Shown piece after piece: positions 44,968-55,429 of a stretch of 64,000 bases of DNA. Source of the DNA: Caballeronia sp. TF1N1 (GTDB taxonomy: Bacteria > Pseudomonadota > Gammaproteobacteria > Burkholderiales > Burkholderiaceae); assembly GCF_022878925.1 (NCBI RefSeq), contig NZ_CP084631.1:62001-126000 (forward strand). Reading direction: 5' to 3'. Each line of letters starts with the position of its first letter. Within the stretch, counting starts at the first letter, position 1. Both the position numbers and the translations under genes were made by a program. The notes under the pieces are model-generated. The model was not told where the DNA came from and ran no database searches. It saw nothing but the letters and a program-made list of their open reading frames with translations.

Positions 44968-46607
44968 GGTGTAAGACGTCTGATGAACGTCAGCGTGACA
45001 TTGCGGTGCTCGGCGACGAGACGCGGCCCGGAGTGCGGCAAAGTCGCCCGCGCGGCGTCCTGACACCATGGCCCAGCCGATGTGGTGACCGTGTCCCGCG
45101 AGGATGACGCCGCCCTGTTGATGCGCGCGCAAAACTGACCCCCAGTGGGTCAGTTTCCGGTGCAAATCAACAGCCGCCCTGCCCCGCCGACCCGGCGGCA
45201 TAGAGTCCAGGCACAGGGACATTCTCTCCGTTCACGACCTGATGCTCCCGCGAGACCGCCAGGCCGCCCTCGGTGAAGACGATCCAGCTTTGAACCGGTC
45301 CGAGCGCATAGAACGGCCCCTTTCGAATCGGCTGCCTTGCATCGTTTGCGGAGCCTGCCAACGCGAGGCCAGCGTTGAACTCATCGGCGGCTGCGTTCAG
45401 TCCGGCCTTCGGCACCCCGATCTTCGCCGCAAGCCCGTCCAGGGATGAAGCTTCGTGATACAGGTCCTGCCGGGTGCGCTCGTAATCCTCAAGGTACGCG
45501 TAAGCGATGCCGGGCGCAGTCGAAACGAAGTTCGGCCAGCGCGAGAACAGTGCTGCCACGCGCTCGTCGAAGACGATGAATGCTTCCTTGTCCGGCTGAC
45601 TAAGGACCTTCAGCTCCGGCTTGTCGAGCTCGTCGCCGAAGCGCGCGCCGTTGCGGTTGACCAGCATCGCGCCCGCCCTGAACAAAGCCGGCTCCGGCGC
45701 CAGCGACGAGGTCATGAACCGGGTAATGAACGGTCTGAACATCGCTAGCGGCAAATAGGCCAGCGCGAAGGCCATCGGCACGGTCAGGGGCGCGGTGTGG
45801 CGGCAGCCTCTTAAGCAGCGTCTCCTGCGCCGGGGCCTTGAACCGCATGCTGGGTCCCCACATCACATCGGGATTGCGAATCCACGCGCCGACGCTCGCG
45901 GCAATCGCATGTCCGTCGCCCGTGCTCGCCGGATTGACGGCGTCCACGTGCGCCACGTGCGGCAGGTTCTGCGCCTTGAGCGCGAAGCTTGCGCTGAAGT
46001 CGCCGCTCGCCAGGACGACGCCGCTCCGCGCGAAGTATTCCACGGGTCCGGAGGCATTGGATGCAACCAGGCCGACCACTTCGCCGTTATCGACGATCAG
46101 CGACTGAGCGCGCACGCCCGCTTGAATGTCGACGCCGAGGCGCCGGCACTCGCGCGACAAATAGTACGGATACGCCCGCGAGTTCGGCAGCACGTTATGC
46201 ATACGAGGCTTTTGATGCGGAGGCTCGGGCATCGGGCCGTAGAAACTCAGACCGATGCCGATGAGCCACTCCGGCGTCTCTGGAATATGGTCGACGAGCA
46301 CGCGGCGCAGTTCCAGGTTTTCCTTTACTGCAAGCTCGGGAGTCAGGAACAGCGACATGTCGCTGAAATGCTCGTCCGGCGTGTCGTGAATGCCTTTGCT
46401 TTTCTGGAAGCGGGTCCCCGAAGCGGTGATCGACCCGACGGACAAGCGCGTCGTGCCGCCGAGATGGGTGTTCTTCTCCAAAACGATGGTCTTCGCCCCC
46501 GCGCTGGCTGCCGCAGATGCCGCCGCAAGTCCGGACCCGCCTCCGCCCACGACAATCACGTCGGCGACGTGGCGGCGCAGGCCGCGAACACCAGATTCCG
46601 AGTGCAT
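44968..46607 (-). pseudogene. FAD-binding dehydrogenase, broken by frameshift and a small insertion
   Basis: The start ATG at 46607 leads into VIVVGGGGSGLAAASAAASAGA, an FAD_binding_2 family N-terminus with GGTTRLSVGSI. The frame shifts near 45795 and resumes as VPMAFALAYLPLAMFRP. The C-terminal FAD motif VPGLYAAGSAGQGG is interrupted by a 57-bp insertion at 45116-45172, after which VILAGHGHHIGWAMVSGRRAGDF continues. The exact end is unclear because the frame runs into the LysR remnant. The related intact enzyme follows at 46739. Confidence 0.8.
45116..45172. mobile_element. 57-bp MITE-like insertion with IS21-type ends
   Basis: TGTTGATGCGCGCGCAAAACTGACCC at one end and, reversed, TGTTGATTTGCACCGGAAACTGACCC at the other form a near-palindrome. 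Direct repeats GCCGCCC flank it on both sides (45109-45115, 45173-45179), as a target duplication. It splits a flavoprotein gene. The ends resemble those of IS21-family elements, which suggests an internally deleted, non-autonomous derivative. Confidence 0.75.
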
Positions 46608-46738
46608 CAAAGCGTTTCCTCTTCGTTGATGGAGTTGAGGCTATCTAAAGGTTGAACCGGCTTACGGACAATTTCGCCCAGTAGGGCCATGTCCGACTCG
46701 AATGCAAAAAGCGTCGCGCGAGACCGTAGTCGCTTCGT

Positions 46739-48190
46739 TCAATCGATCTTGGAAAACCGAGGTCGCGCCTCGACTGACTCTGACGAAGACCTGAGAATCG
46801 ACTCGCCGGCGAGCATGCCGAACACGCTCGATTTGGAGAGGCCGCCGGAATAGCCCGCCGCGCCGCCTTGTCCTTCGAGTCCCCCGGTGCAGGCACCGGC
46901 AGCGTAGAGCCCTGGTATCGGGTGATACGACCTGTCCAGAACGCGGGCTTGCGCGTCGGTCGCGATGCCGCCCACAGTGTAGGTGATGCCCGCACACAAC
47001 TCGATCGCGTGAAACGGCGGGACGCGCAATGGCCAGGGCTTGTACACCGCAGTCGTGCGCGGCGGTTGGTCGCCAGGATTCCCCGTATTGCACATTGTGT
47101 TGAATGCCTCCACCGATTGAACGAGATGTCGAGGCTCAATACTCAGCGCACGCGCAAGCGCCTCGATCGAATCCGCGGAGATCAGATTCCCGCCCGCAGT
47201 CAAAAGATTGGGATTCGCCGGCAAAATCCAGTCGCGGCCGGGACCGTTCCAAGCGGCATCGTCGAATACGACGACGGAACTCAGCGGGTCATCCAGTCCT
47301 GCGATTGCGTTCGCGATAAAAACACCTCCAAGACCTTCGTCGCAGAATCGACGTCCGCGCTTGTCGACTACCATTCCCGCCGTCGCCAGGGCATCAACGA
47401 CTGGATAGGGCCACAGCCCCGGGTTCGTCATCGCCTGACGGTCGTGGACGTGCCCGTAAAAGCGATCGGTCCCGACCAGCTTCGCGCCAACTGCTTCTGC
47501 CATGAGAAGTCCAGCACCCGCCCCGGAGAGAGCATTGCGTTGCAGAAGGCGCTCCGGGGCCGCCGAGACGAATCGCCGAAGCAGATCGAGATTGGCCTGG
47601 AATCCGCCGTCGGCAATCACGACATACTTGGCGCGGACGACACTTCGCTCGAACGCAGTGTTCGACCATTCGGCGCCTACGCATCGCCCCGCTTCCATGT
47701 GGAGACATTCAGCCTGTGCTCCCCGGATGAGTTGCCCGCCCTTCTCGAGCAGCCGTTGGCCGAGTGTGCGAAGCAGTACGTCGCCGGAACGTCCTCGCCA
47801 GTTAAGGCCTGTGCGGCGCATGCCCGGCGGCGCGAGCGAGTTGCGTCGCAGACCGTCAGGACCCGCCTTGATTAGGCGAACCCCTTGGGCCGACAACCAC
47901 GCCAGAGTTCGGCGGGCATTCTGCGTGAGCGCATTCGCGAGGGCGGAGTCCGCCGTGTTGCGGGTCACTCGCATCAGGTTGGAGCGCGTCCAGGCGGGGT
48001 CACCCGTCATGTCGTCCATCGCGATGTGGAAAAGACCACCGGTGTATCGGCTGTTGCACAGATAGGCCGCGTCCGTGCTCTTTTCCAGTACCGTGACCGT
48101 GAGACCGCCCTCAGCAACCTTGTTGGCCGCAACGAGCCCTGCGATCCCCGCTCCCACGACAAGCACGTCGCAAGTCGACTCCTGTGTCAT
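46739..48190 (-). CDS. FAD-dependent oxidoreductase (fumarate reductase/tricarballylate dehydrogenase type)
   Basis: 483 residues from ATG 48190, preceded by AGAGGATGTC. VLVVGAGIAGLVAANKVAEGG is the FAD-binding start; GGLSKSSVFGMLAGES and the preceding PIPGLYAAGACTGGLEGQGG form the C-terminal flavin site. The YTVGGIATDAQARVLD segment is typical of the fumarate-reductase-like flavoprotein domain. It lies 27 bp after a small two-helix membrane protein and probably works with it. The substrate is unknown. Confidence 0.88.
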   Translation of the reverse strand: MTQESTCDVLVVGAGIAGLVAANKVAEGGLTVTVLEKSTDAAYLCNSRYTGGLFHIAMDDMTGDPAWTRSNLMRVTRNTADSALANALTQNARRTLAWLSAQGVRLIKAGPDGLRRNSLAPPGMRRTGLNWRGRSGDVLLRTLGQRLLEKGGQLIRGAQAECLHMEAGRCVGAEWSNTAFERSVVRAKYVVIADGGFQANLDLLRRFVSAAPERLLQRNALSGAGAGLLMAEAVGAKLVGTDRFYGHVHDRQAMTNPGLWPYPVVDALATAGMVVDKRGRRFCDEGLGGVFIANAIAGLDDPLSSVVVFDDAAWNGPGRDWILPANPNLLTAGGNLISADSIEALARALSIEPRHLVQSVEAFNTMCNTGNPGDQPPRTTAVYKPWPLRVPPFHAIELCAGITYTVGGIATDAQARVLDRSYHPIPGLYAAGACTGGLEGQGGAAGYSGGLSKSSVFGMLAGESILRSSSESVEARPRFSKID

Positions 48191-48217
48191 GACATCCTCT
48201 GGAGGCCGCATCCGAGC

Positions 48218-48463
48218 CTAGTATTTAGGCAACAACGTATCGGCGATAATTTTCAAAACCTCGACGTAGCTCATCAAAATGATGAAAACCCCTGCCGCGC
48301 CGACGATCGACGCGGGGTAAAGCCAAAGCGTCGTGGTTGCGTAACCTGCGTACGCCATGAGCAAGAACGTGCACAGTGCGACGATTACCGCAAGCGCAGT
48401 TCCCTTACCCACGAGGAACTGAACGACTGGATACGAAGGCGGCCTGTAATCGGGTTGGTTCAC
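48218..48463 (-). CDS. Small membrane protein with two helices, 81 aa
   Basis: From GTG 48463, preceded by GGAGCTCAA, the frame encodes MNQPDYRPPSYP-like NQPDYRPPSYPVVQFLVGKG, then two hydrophobic helices (TALAVIVALCTFLLMAYAGY and LYPASIVGAAGVFIILMSYV) and a short tail ending in LLPKY. Longer in-frame starts would add a basic leader that looks non-coding. It lies directly upstream of the flavoprotein gene and could be its membrane anchor or a transport accessory; family not recognised. Confidence 0.65.
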   Translation of the reverse strand: MNQPDYRPPSYPVVQFLVGKGTALAVIVALCTFLLMAYAGYATTTLWLYPASIVGAAGVFIILMSYVEVLKIIADTLLPKY

Positions 48464-49316
48464 TTGAGCTCCGAAGCAAAAGAGGCCCCCGTTGGGCGTT
48501 TCAAAAGCTCGGATGGCTGCTATAAGATGCATGATCACGCATCCGCTCGCAGCCTTTGCGATGAGCAGCGGCTTTCGCCTCAAGCCTTTACTTCCTGGCC
48601 TTAACGCATGTCTCCGATCTTTCTCGACGGCTTGGGACCGTGTGTATGATTGAGTATGCGGCAAGCGCTATGCCCATACCAATGAATAATCTTTCTGCGC
48701 TATATGGTTTTCTTCATGGCTCGGCGACACACGCGAGATTTGGGCGCCTTGCCTGCGCAAACGTCAGGCGTTGCGACGTCGTGAATTTGTCTACAACTGA
48801 AAGTATCTGCATTTGCCGTCAAAGCCGGAGTTAGAGTCCAAGTCGGTGAGTGCAAGCCACCGATAACTCATGCGCAGCAGGATGACGTGCATCGAAAGTG
48901 AGGGATGCCGAGAATTATATGGGTCGGAAGAAAATATCATTTTACAAAGCATGAGTGCTGCGCATATAACCACTTTCATGGGATCAGCGAGAGTATCGTA
49001 TTCTTTCTGGCCAATCCCTGTTACTTAAATCGCTGATTGTGCACTACCGCTTAGTGGCGATCCCCTTGATATTCAAGCGAGCAAATTCATGCAAACAAAA
49101 AGGGGGAAATAAAGCGTGCGTCTCGAAATTTGGCAAGTAGAACACGCAGGATAATATCGATTTCAATCTTTCGACAAAAAACACGAGCGAAGCTCGATGA
49201 CACCAACGGCGACAATCAAGACCCTGGATGGCTTCGACTTCGCAGCTGTCAACGTCGGACTCAATTTCCTCAGAATCGTCGAAGTAAATTTCCCCCACCC
49301 TCTGTATTTGCGGTGA
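48464..49316. other. Gene-poor stretch with an orphan promoter block
   Basis: No gene supported over about 850 bases. It contains the second copy of the gentisate-type promoter (48917-48969) with nothing coherent behind it, and short frames without family such as one at 49044-49298 (minus). The right end adjoins IS21 fragments. It is probably the scar of a deleted operon. Confidence 0.5.
48917..48969 (+). promoter_or_regulatory. Orphan copy of the gentisate-operon promoter
   Basis: TTTACA (48941-48946), a 17-bp spacer and ATATAA (48964-48969), with ATGGG upstream. Compared by eye with 37987-38039, 45 of 53 bases match and spacing is identical. The CCCAT arm of the operator has changed to ATCAT, so LysR control may be lost. 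No gene follows. Confidence 0.6.
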
Positions 49317-49787
<471 letters not shown>

Positions 49788-49804
49788 CACTACAAACCGG
49801 TGTA

Positions 49805-49927
49805 TCAAAACTGAAATGCCGATGCCGGTGGAAGCCGTATCAATTCCAGAGTGCCGTTGACAGAAACAGCTTGTGCTTTCATGGAGGCTTCCACATCTTC
49901 CGATGTGGCCGCGTAGTCCAGCTTCAT
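49805..49927 (-). other. Possible coding remnant on minus strand
   Basis: An open frame reading MKLDYAATSEDVEASMKAQ and on to LELIRLPPASAFQF* continues upstream in frame past 49927 (FDAVLH). Its composition looks coding but the family is unknown. It may be the C-terminal end of a gene lost to the IS activity here. Low confidence. Confidence 0.3.
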
Positions 49928-50271
49928 ATGAAGCACAGCATCGAAATCATTACGATTTCGCCGAGCTAGCCCCGCAGGCCTGGACAGGCACCGAGTCCTC
50001 GTGACCAGAACAGGCGATAGCGGATAACTTTCGCTCTACCCGTCATCGAGCGACACCCTGTATCAACCCCGCCGAACTTCCGCCTGAAGTCGGTGATTGC
50101 CTCACCTAACGTGTCGGCTAACGCGCTCTGAATTAGTCTAGTGCACCTCGCATTCGGATTTTTCCGGAGATGTGCGTCTAATTTAAACCCTACAACATGT
50201 CTCCAAGGAAAATAACACCGTGATGCCGTAATACTTCGGCGCGAAAAATCGCTCAATGGTCCGCACCTAGC
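49928..50271. other. Region between IS21 fragments and peptide remnant
   Basis: About 340 bases. A minus-strand frame (49966-50256) lacks a family and a ribosome binding site. Nothing else recognised. Confidence 0.35.
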
Positions 50272-50440
50272 CTATTGTGATTGCAATACAAAATATTCGC
50301 TTGCACCGTCTTTTGCGTTTATCATTTCGATGTACGATCCAGATTCGCGCCCACCATTAACCGTCATATCCGTTGGTCCAGAGCTAGAGCTATCGTCAAG
50401 AGTAATGGAATGGACGCCCCCACCCGAAACGGCATCGATG
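50272..50440 (-). pseudogene. Second double-glycine peptide, leader cut by IS110
   Basis: The minus-strand frame reads IDAVSGGG followed by about 47 residues rich in Ser, Asp and Gly (VHSITLDDSSSSGPTDMTV, ending YFVLQSQ). IDAVSGG is the end of a typical double-glycine leader; the start codon and first half of the leader are gone because the IS110 element begins there. It belongs to the same class as the peptide at 15178-15414 but shares no clear sequence in the mature part. Confidence 0.55.
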
Positions 50441-51838
50441 TGCCAAAGTGGAAGTGTCAATGCAACCACTTGAATGAGGGGAGCGTCCATCATGAAGGTT
50501 ACGACAGTTGGCATCGATCTGGCGAAGAACGTTTTTTCCGTCCATGGTGTAAATGAGCATGGCCGAACTGTTCTGAGGAAAGTGCTCAAGCGGAATCACG
50601 TTGCGGAGTTCTTCGCCAACCTTCCGGCCTGTGTGATCGGGATGGAGGCATGTGCTAGCGCACACTACTGGGCTCGCAAACTGCAGGCCATGGGTCACAC
50701 AGTAAGATTAATCGCACCCCAGTTTGTCAAACCGTACGTGAAGACGAACAAGAATGACGCGGCCGATGCCGAAGCAATCTGCGAGGCAGTCGCGCGACCG
50801 AACATGCGTTTCGTGCCAGTTAAGACCATCGAGCAGCAATCGGTGTTGTCGCTGCATCGCGTACGCCAGGGTTTTGTCCGGGCACGAACGGCGCAGGCCA
50901 ACCAGATTCGCGGACTGCTCGCTGAATTCGGGATCGCTGTTCCAAAGGGAATCGGGTATCTCAATCGTCAGGTACCTGAGCTGATAGAAGATGCGGAAAA
51001 CGAACTAACAGGCTCGTTTCGATTGCTCATCCAGCGCCTCATGGACCATCTGAAGGAGCTTGACAGGCAGGTCCGGGAGCTCGAGGCGCAGATTCAGGCC
51101 TGGCACCGTAGTGACGACACGAGTCGACGGCTCGCGCGTGTCCCGGGCATCGGGCCACTTACCGCAAGCGCGCTTGTCGCATCTGTCGGTGACGCGAAGA
51201 GCTTCCGGAACTCCCGGCAGCTTGCGGCGTGGCTCGGTCTGGTACCCCGACAGAACTCCAGCGGCGGCAAGAACGTGCTGCTTGGAATCAGTAAGCGCGG
51301 TGATACCTACCTGCGAACATTGCTGATCCACGGCGCGCGCTCGCTGCTGCAGGTTGCCAAACGCAAGGAATGCAAGGGCGGCTGGCTGAGTGGCCTGCTG
51401 CAGCGGCGGAACGCGAATGTCGCCGCCGTCGCGATCGCGAATAAGAATGCGCGGATCGTCTGGGCGCTGTTGGTCCACGGCCGCGAGTTTCACCCTGATT
51501 ACCACGCGCCTGCAGCGACCGCGTAACCATCTGCCGCATGCTTACCGCTCAACCGCCAGCAGGAGACTACAGCCGATTGCTCAGGCGATCATGACGTGAT
51601 GGCGAGACAGGTTAGACCGTGGCTGGGAAACTCTGGGTACACCAATGTGCGCGAAAGCACGCAAGAGTGATGAGAGTCCGGCCAGCATATTCCATCAGGG
51701 ACAGCCGGCCGTGGGCCGGATAGCGAAGTCCGGATGCATGGCTGCAATCATTACCTGCCCGACGTTACGAACGAGAGCTTGGCAAGCCGGGGCGTCCATG
51801 CATGGTGTATGGGCAGCTTGATAGCGTTCGGACTTTAG
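50441..51838 (+). mobile_element. IS110-family element (approximate limits)
   Basis: Contains one IS110-type transposase. IS110 elements lack clear terminal repeats, so the limits are inferred from the break in the peptide frame on the left and from the start of different sequence near 51838 on the right. Confidence 0.6.
50492..51526 (+). CDS. IS110-family transposase
   Basis: 344 residues. N-terminal DEDD (RuvC-like) domain: VGIDLAKNVFSVHG with the first Asp, GMEACASAHYWAR with Glu, and KTNKNDAADAEAI with the last Asps. C-terminal transposase_20 domain: IPGIGPLTASALVASVGD and RQLAAWLGLVPRQNSSGGK. All motifs are in place, so the protein may be active. ATG 50492 is chosen over upstream in-frame codons. 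Confidence 0.94.
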   Translation: MKVTTVGIDLAKNVFSVHGVNEHGRTVLRKVLKRNHVAEFFANLPACVIGMEACASAHYWARKLQAMGHTVRLIAPQFVKPYVKTNKNDAADAEAICEAVARPNMRFVPVKTIEQQSVLSLHRVRQGFVRARTAQANQIRGLLAEFGIAVPKGIGYLNRQVPELIEDAENELTGSFRLLIQRLMDHLKELDRQVRELEAQIQAWHRSDDTSRRLARVPGIGPLTASALVASVGDAKSFRNSRQLAAWLGLVPRQNSSGGKNVLLGISKRGDTYLRTLLIHGARSLLQVAKRKECKGGWLSGLLQRRNANVAAVAIANKNARIVWALLVHGREFHPDYHAPAATA

Positions 51839-51934
51839 GCGGCGAGTTTCTGCTGACCCGGTTGATCGCCTTGCACCGGTTCGCCGTCCCTGAAGAACCT
51901 GTCCGCATTTTTGTGTGCGAGGCGGTAAGCGGAG

Positions 51935-53212
51935 TCACCCGCGTGCGTTGGTAAAACGCTCTCCAAACAAGATGGCAAACTGGTTCATCGCGGACGACCA
52001 GTCGAACGCCGCGCGTACTGACTTTGCCAGCACGTTGCGCAATGCCAGCCACAGCAGCTTGATGGCGGCCTCGTCATTGGGGAAGTGGCCGCGTGTCTTG
52101 ATGATCTTGCGTAGTTGCATGTTCAGACTCTCGATGGCGTTTGTGGTGTAGACGACACGGCGTATGTCCGGCGGAAACACGAAGAACGGTGTGACGTTCT
52201 CCCACGCCCGTCGCCACGACTGCACGATAGTCGGATACTTCGCACCCCACGGGCCTTCGGCAAAGGCCTCCAGGGCCTGCTGAGCGGCCTGTTCACTCGC
52301 GGCGGCATAGACCGGCCGCAGCGCTGCGGCCACGCTCTTGCGGTCCTTGTAGCTGGCGTACTCCAGACTGTTGCGGATCAGATGCACGATGCAGGTCTGC
52401 ACGGCCGTGCGCGGGTACGCCGTGCCAATTGCCTCAGCCAGTCCCTTCAGGCCGTCGACCACCGCGATCAGGATGTCCTGGCAGCCCCGGGTCTTCAGTT
52501 CGTTGAACACTTTCAGCCAGAACTTCGCACCTTCGGTCTGTTCGATCCACAGGCCGAGCACATCGCGCTGGCCGTCGGCCTGAATGCCCAGCGCCAGATA
52601 CACCGCCTTGTTGCTCACCACGCCGTCGCCACGGATCTTCACACGCAGCGCGTCGAAGAACACCACCGGGTACATCGGCTCAAGCGGACGGCTTTGCCAG
52701 GCGAGCGCTTCAGCCATGACTTCGTCGGTGACCGAGCTGATGAAATCGGGCGAAACCTCGGTGCCATAGGCTTCGGCCAGAAACGCCTGGATCTCGCGCA
52801 CACTCATGCCGCGCGCGTACATGGCGATGATGCGCTCGTCGAAACCGGTAAAACGGCGCTCGTGTTTCGGAATCAGGATGGGTTCAAAACCGCCGTCACG
52901 ATCACGCGGCAGATCGACCCTGAGCGGGCCATAATCGGTGATGAGCGTCTTGCCGCTGGCGCCGTTACGTTCGTTGTCCTGGCCGTCGGGTTTCGGCTGC
53001 CCCGCCAGGTAGCCCAGATGCATCTTCATCTCGGCGCCCATCGCGCGCTCGATGAGTGCCTTGTTGAACGCCAGCATCAGGTCCTGGACCTCGGTGGGCG
53101 TCATCGGGCCTTTGACCAGGTCATCCAGCAGACCTTCCGGAAGGGCAGGCAGCGGCCCTCGGGCCGCTGCCTGAGAAGCGACGGTGCGTTTCTTCTTCAT
53201 CGGCATATCCAT
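51935..53212 (-). CDS. IS256-family transposase
   Basis: 425 residues of a mutator-type transposase: conserved ERNGASGKT and DLPRDRDGGFEP, the first catalytic Asp in VVFFDALRVKIR, the second in IAVVDGLKG, the HxxRN motif QTCIVHLIRNSL, and Glu in TTNAIESLNMQLRK. Full length and uninterrupted. Its 5' side overlaps the end of another, damaged IS256-type gene. Confidence 0.94.
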   Translation of the reverse strand: MDMPMKKKRTVASQAAARGPLPALPEGLLDDLVKGPMTPTEVQDLMLAFNKALIERAMGAEMKMHLGYLAGQPKPDGQDNERNGASGKTLITDYGPLRVDLPRDRDGGFEPILIPKHERRFTGFDERIIAMYARGMSVREIQAFLAEAYGTEVSPDFISSVTDEVMAEALAWQSRPLEPMYPVVFFDALRVKIRGDGVVSNKAVYLALGIQADGQRDVLGLWIEQTEGAKFWLKVFNELKTRGCQDILIAVVDGLKGLAEAIGTAYPRTAVQTCIVHLIRNSLEYASYKDRKSVAAALRPVYAAASEQAAQQALEAFAEGPWGAKYPTIVQSWRRAWENVTPFFVFPPDIRRVVYTTNAIESLNMQLRKIIKTRGHFPNDEAAIKLLWLALRNVLAKSVRAAFDWSSAMNQFAILFGERFTNARG

Positions 53213-54416
53213 GACTTTTACCTCTCATAATATGCCTCGCCCACAGAATTACGGATAGGTCCTCCCTGAAGGCAATGCCCTCCAGCAACAGCTTGATCTG
53301 TTCGGGGCCGTTGATACGGCGCCAGGTTTTCTCGGCTTCCTCGATCAGCTTGAATGCCAGACCGAGGAAGGTTGGTCGCGACACGCAGTTGCGGGTGCGA
53401 GTCGTGCGGTGGCGCACGGTCGCGAATGTCGACTCAATCGCATTCGTGGTGCGCAAATGCTGCCAGTGCTCGGCCGGGAAGTCGTAAAAGGCCAACAGGC
53501 TCTCCCGATCCTTCTTCAGCGTTTCGGTCGCCTTCGGATATTTCGCTGCATAGACCGTTACGAAACGATCGAATGCGGCGTACGCATCGGCGCGTGTCGC
53601 GGCCATCCAGATCGCCTGCAAATCCGCCTTGGCGCGCCCCTGTTGCGACTTCGGCAGCGCGTTGAGCACGTTGCCCATCTTATGGAACCAGCAGCGCTGG
53701 CCGCGCGTTGCAGGAAATACTTCCTCCAGTGCGGCCCAGAAGCCCATCGCGCCATCGCCGACGGCCAGCAGCGGGCCGTCTTGCAGGCCACGCGCTTTCA
53801 GATCGAGCAGCAGCTCCTGCCACGACGCCTTCGATTCGCGATACCCGTCATCGCCACACGCTCCTTGCGCCCATCCGGTCTCACGCCGATGATCACAAGC
53901 AGGCACTGACTGACCGTCCGAGTTCTCACTACGCAGGCCGGTATGAATGCCGTCGACCCACCAATACACGTAGCGCGACTTCGACAGATCACGCCGGCTC
54001 CAACTGGCATGCTCATCGGCCCACTGCGCCTTCAGACGACTTACTACGTTCGCCGATAACCCCTTTGCATCCTCGCCCAGCAACACGCTCAGCGCCTCGC
54101 TCATGTCGCCCGTCGAGATGCCCTTCAGATACAGCCACGGCAGCGCGGCGCTCACGCGCGGCGACTTGCGCACGTACGGTGGAACAATCGATGAATTGAA
54201 TTTCACACCCGATCCTGATCGATCTCGAACCTTCGGAACCTTTACCGGAATTGGCCCAGCCGCCCTCAACACTTCGCGCTCCAGCAACGTGGACAACTCC
54301 GCTTCGATTGCCTGCTGGATCACCTGCCGCGCTCCGTGCTGTACCAGCTCGTCCAGGCCCAGACCCAGACCGACTTCCGATAGACCGACGACTTCTTTTC
54401 CCGTAAGCTTGCTCAT
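53213..54416 (-). pseudogene. Second IS256-family transposase, damaged
   Basis: A different IS256-type protein. It starts normally (MSKLTGKEVVGL) but lacks about 30 residues between LLERE and GPIPVKVPKVRDR. A pair of compensating frame changes between about 53845 and 53915 turns CLLVIIGVRPDGRKERVAM into unrelated residues. The Glu motif TTNAIESTFATVRHRT is intact. The C-terminus is replaced by sequence running into the neighbouring IS256 element at about 53228. Not expected to be active. Confidence 0.8.
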
Positions 54417-54629
54417 GGTGGATGGTTTGTTGTTTGCTGGTTTCCGACTTCGACAATCAGATTCTCAGCTGAAACCTCCACCGCCTTCAATCTCCCGCCT
54501 CAAATCCGCTGTACACCAGTTCCGACTTTAGCTCGCAATTTTGGAGACGCACCGGGTCACGTGATTAAAGTGTTTTGCACACAAGCCGTTATTAAGGCGA
54601 ACGTCATCTCGTAGTGGAAAAAGAATCGA

Positions 54630-55427
54630 ATGGAAGTCAGGAATTCTCGACGATGGGCTCCGCGCGGCCGCAAACGATGGATGATCGCGGCAGCCGCACT
54701 GTGTACCGCAGCCGTCGTCCGATTGATTCTTCACCCGCTGCTCGGCCCGATCATGCCCGGGACCGCCTTTCTTATCACTGCCGTGCTCGTCGAGTACTAC
54801 TGTGGCCTCGCGCCTGCAATCTGCGTGATGCTGGCGGGGCTGTGTCTCGCAGATTATCTGTTCGTACCGCCGTACGGACGCATTGACATCATCGACGCGT
54901 CGGATATCCGGCTGCTGGTCTCGTACCCGCTCATTACCATGGTCTTCATTACGCTGGTCGAGCGCCTGAGGCGTGCACAGTATCGCGCCGAGCTGCTGGC
55001 AGCCGTGGCGCACTCCCGCTATGAAATGCTACTGCGCGGAGATAACGAACGCCTGCTCGTGCGTCGCGCCACGGACGAAATGCACCGCATGCTGCATCAC
55101 ATCGCGCAGCACACCCGTTCGCTCATACTCATCAAGGCGCTCGATCCCGCAACAAGTGCACCGCCCAGCAGTTTCGTGGCGGCGGCGGTAAGCTCGACGC
55201 CCGGTGGCACGACCGACGACGCATCGTTCCGTGCAGGCATTGCCTACGGCGCCAGGCATTCGCAAGTGCACCAGGAAGATCTTGCCCGTGTGAGCGACTG
55301 GCTGGTGCCGGGTCACCACCGCATGCGTTTTCTGTCTGGAGCCGAGGATTGGCGGGCAGTCGAATGCATGTGCGAACGCTTCACCACGCCCTCCGGCGAT
55401 TTTCTTATCCTCCGGGCCGAAGACTGA
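54630..55427 (+). CDS. DUF4118-domain membrane protein
   Basis: 265 residues. Residues about 17-110 hold three or four membrane helices with the pattern of the DUF4118 (KdpD-type) membrane domain: LLGPIMPGTAFLITAVLVEYYCGLAPAICVMLAG, then the FVPPYG loop. A soluble part of about 150 residues follows, without HisKA/ATPase motifs. So it is a sensor-like protein lacking a kinase. It runs into an alpha/beta hydrolase gene 2 bp later, implying coupling. Confidence 0.8.
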   Translation: MEVRNSRRWAPRGRKRWMIAAAALCTAAVVRLILHPLLGPIMPGTAFLITAVLVEYYCGLAPAICVMLAGLCLADYLFVPPYGRIDIIDASDIRLLVSYPLITMVFITLVERLRRAQYRAELLAAVAHSRYEMLLRGDNERLLVRRATDEMHRMLHHIAQHTRSLILIKALDPATSAPPSSFVAAAVSSTPGGTTDDASFRAGIAYGARHSQVHQEDLARVSDWLVPGHHRMRFLSGAEDWRAVECMCERFTTPSGDFLILRAED

Positions 55428-55429
55428 CC

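Noticed and set aside
49840..49865. TGTCAACGGCACTC (minus strand) as an IS21 end
   Set aside because: An open coding-like frame runs through it, so it is probably not an element terminus.
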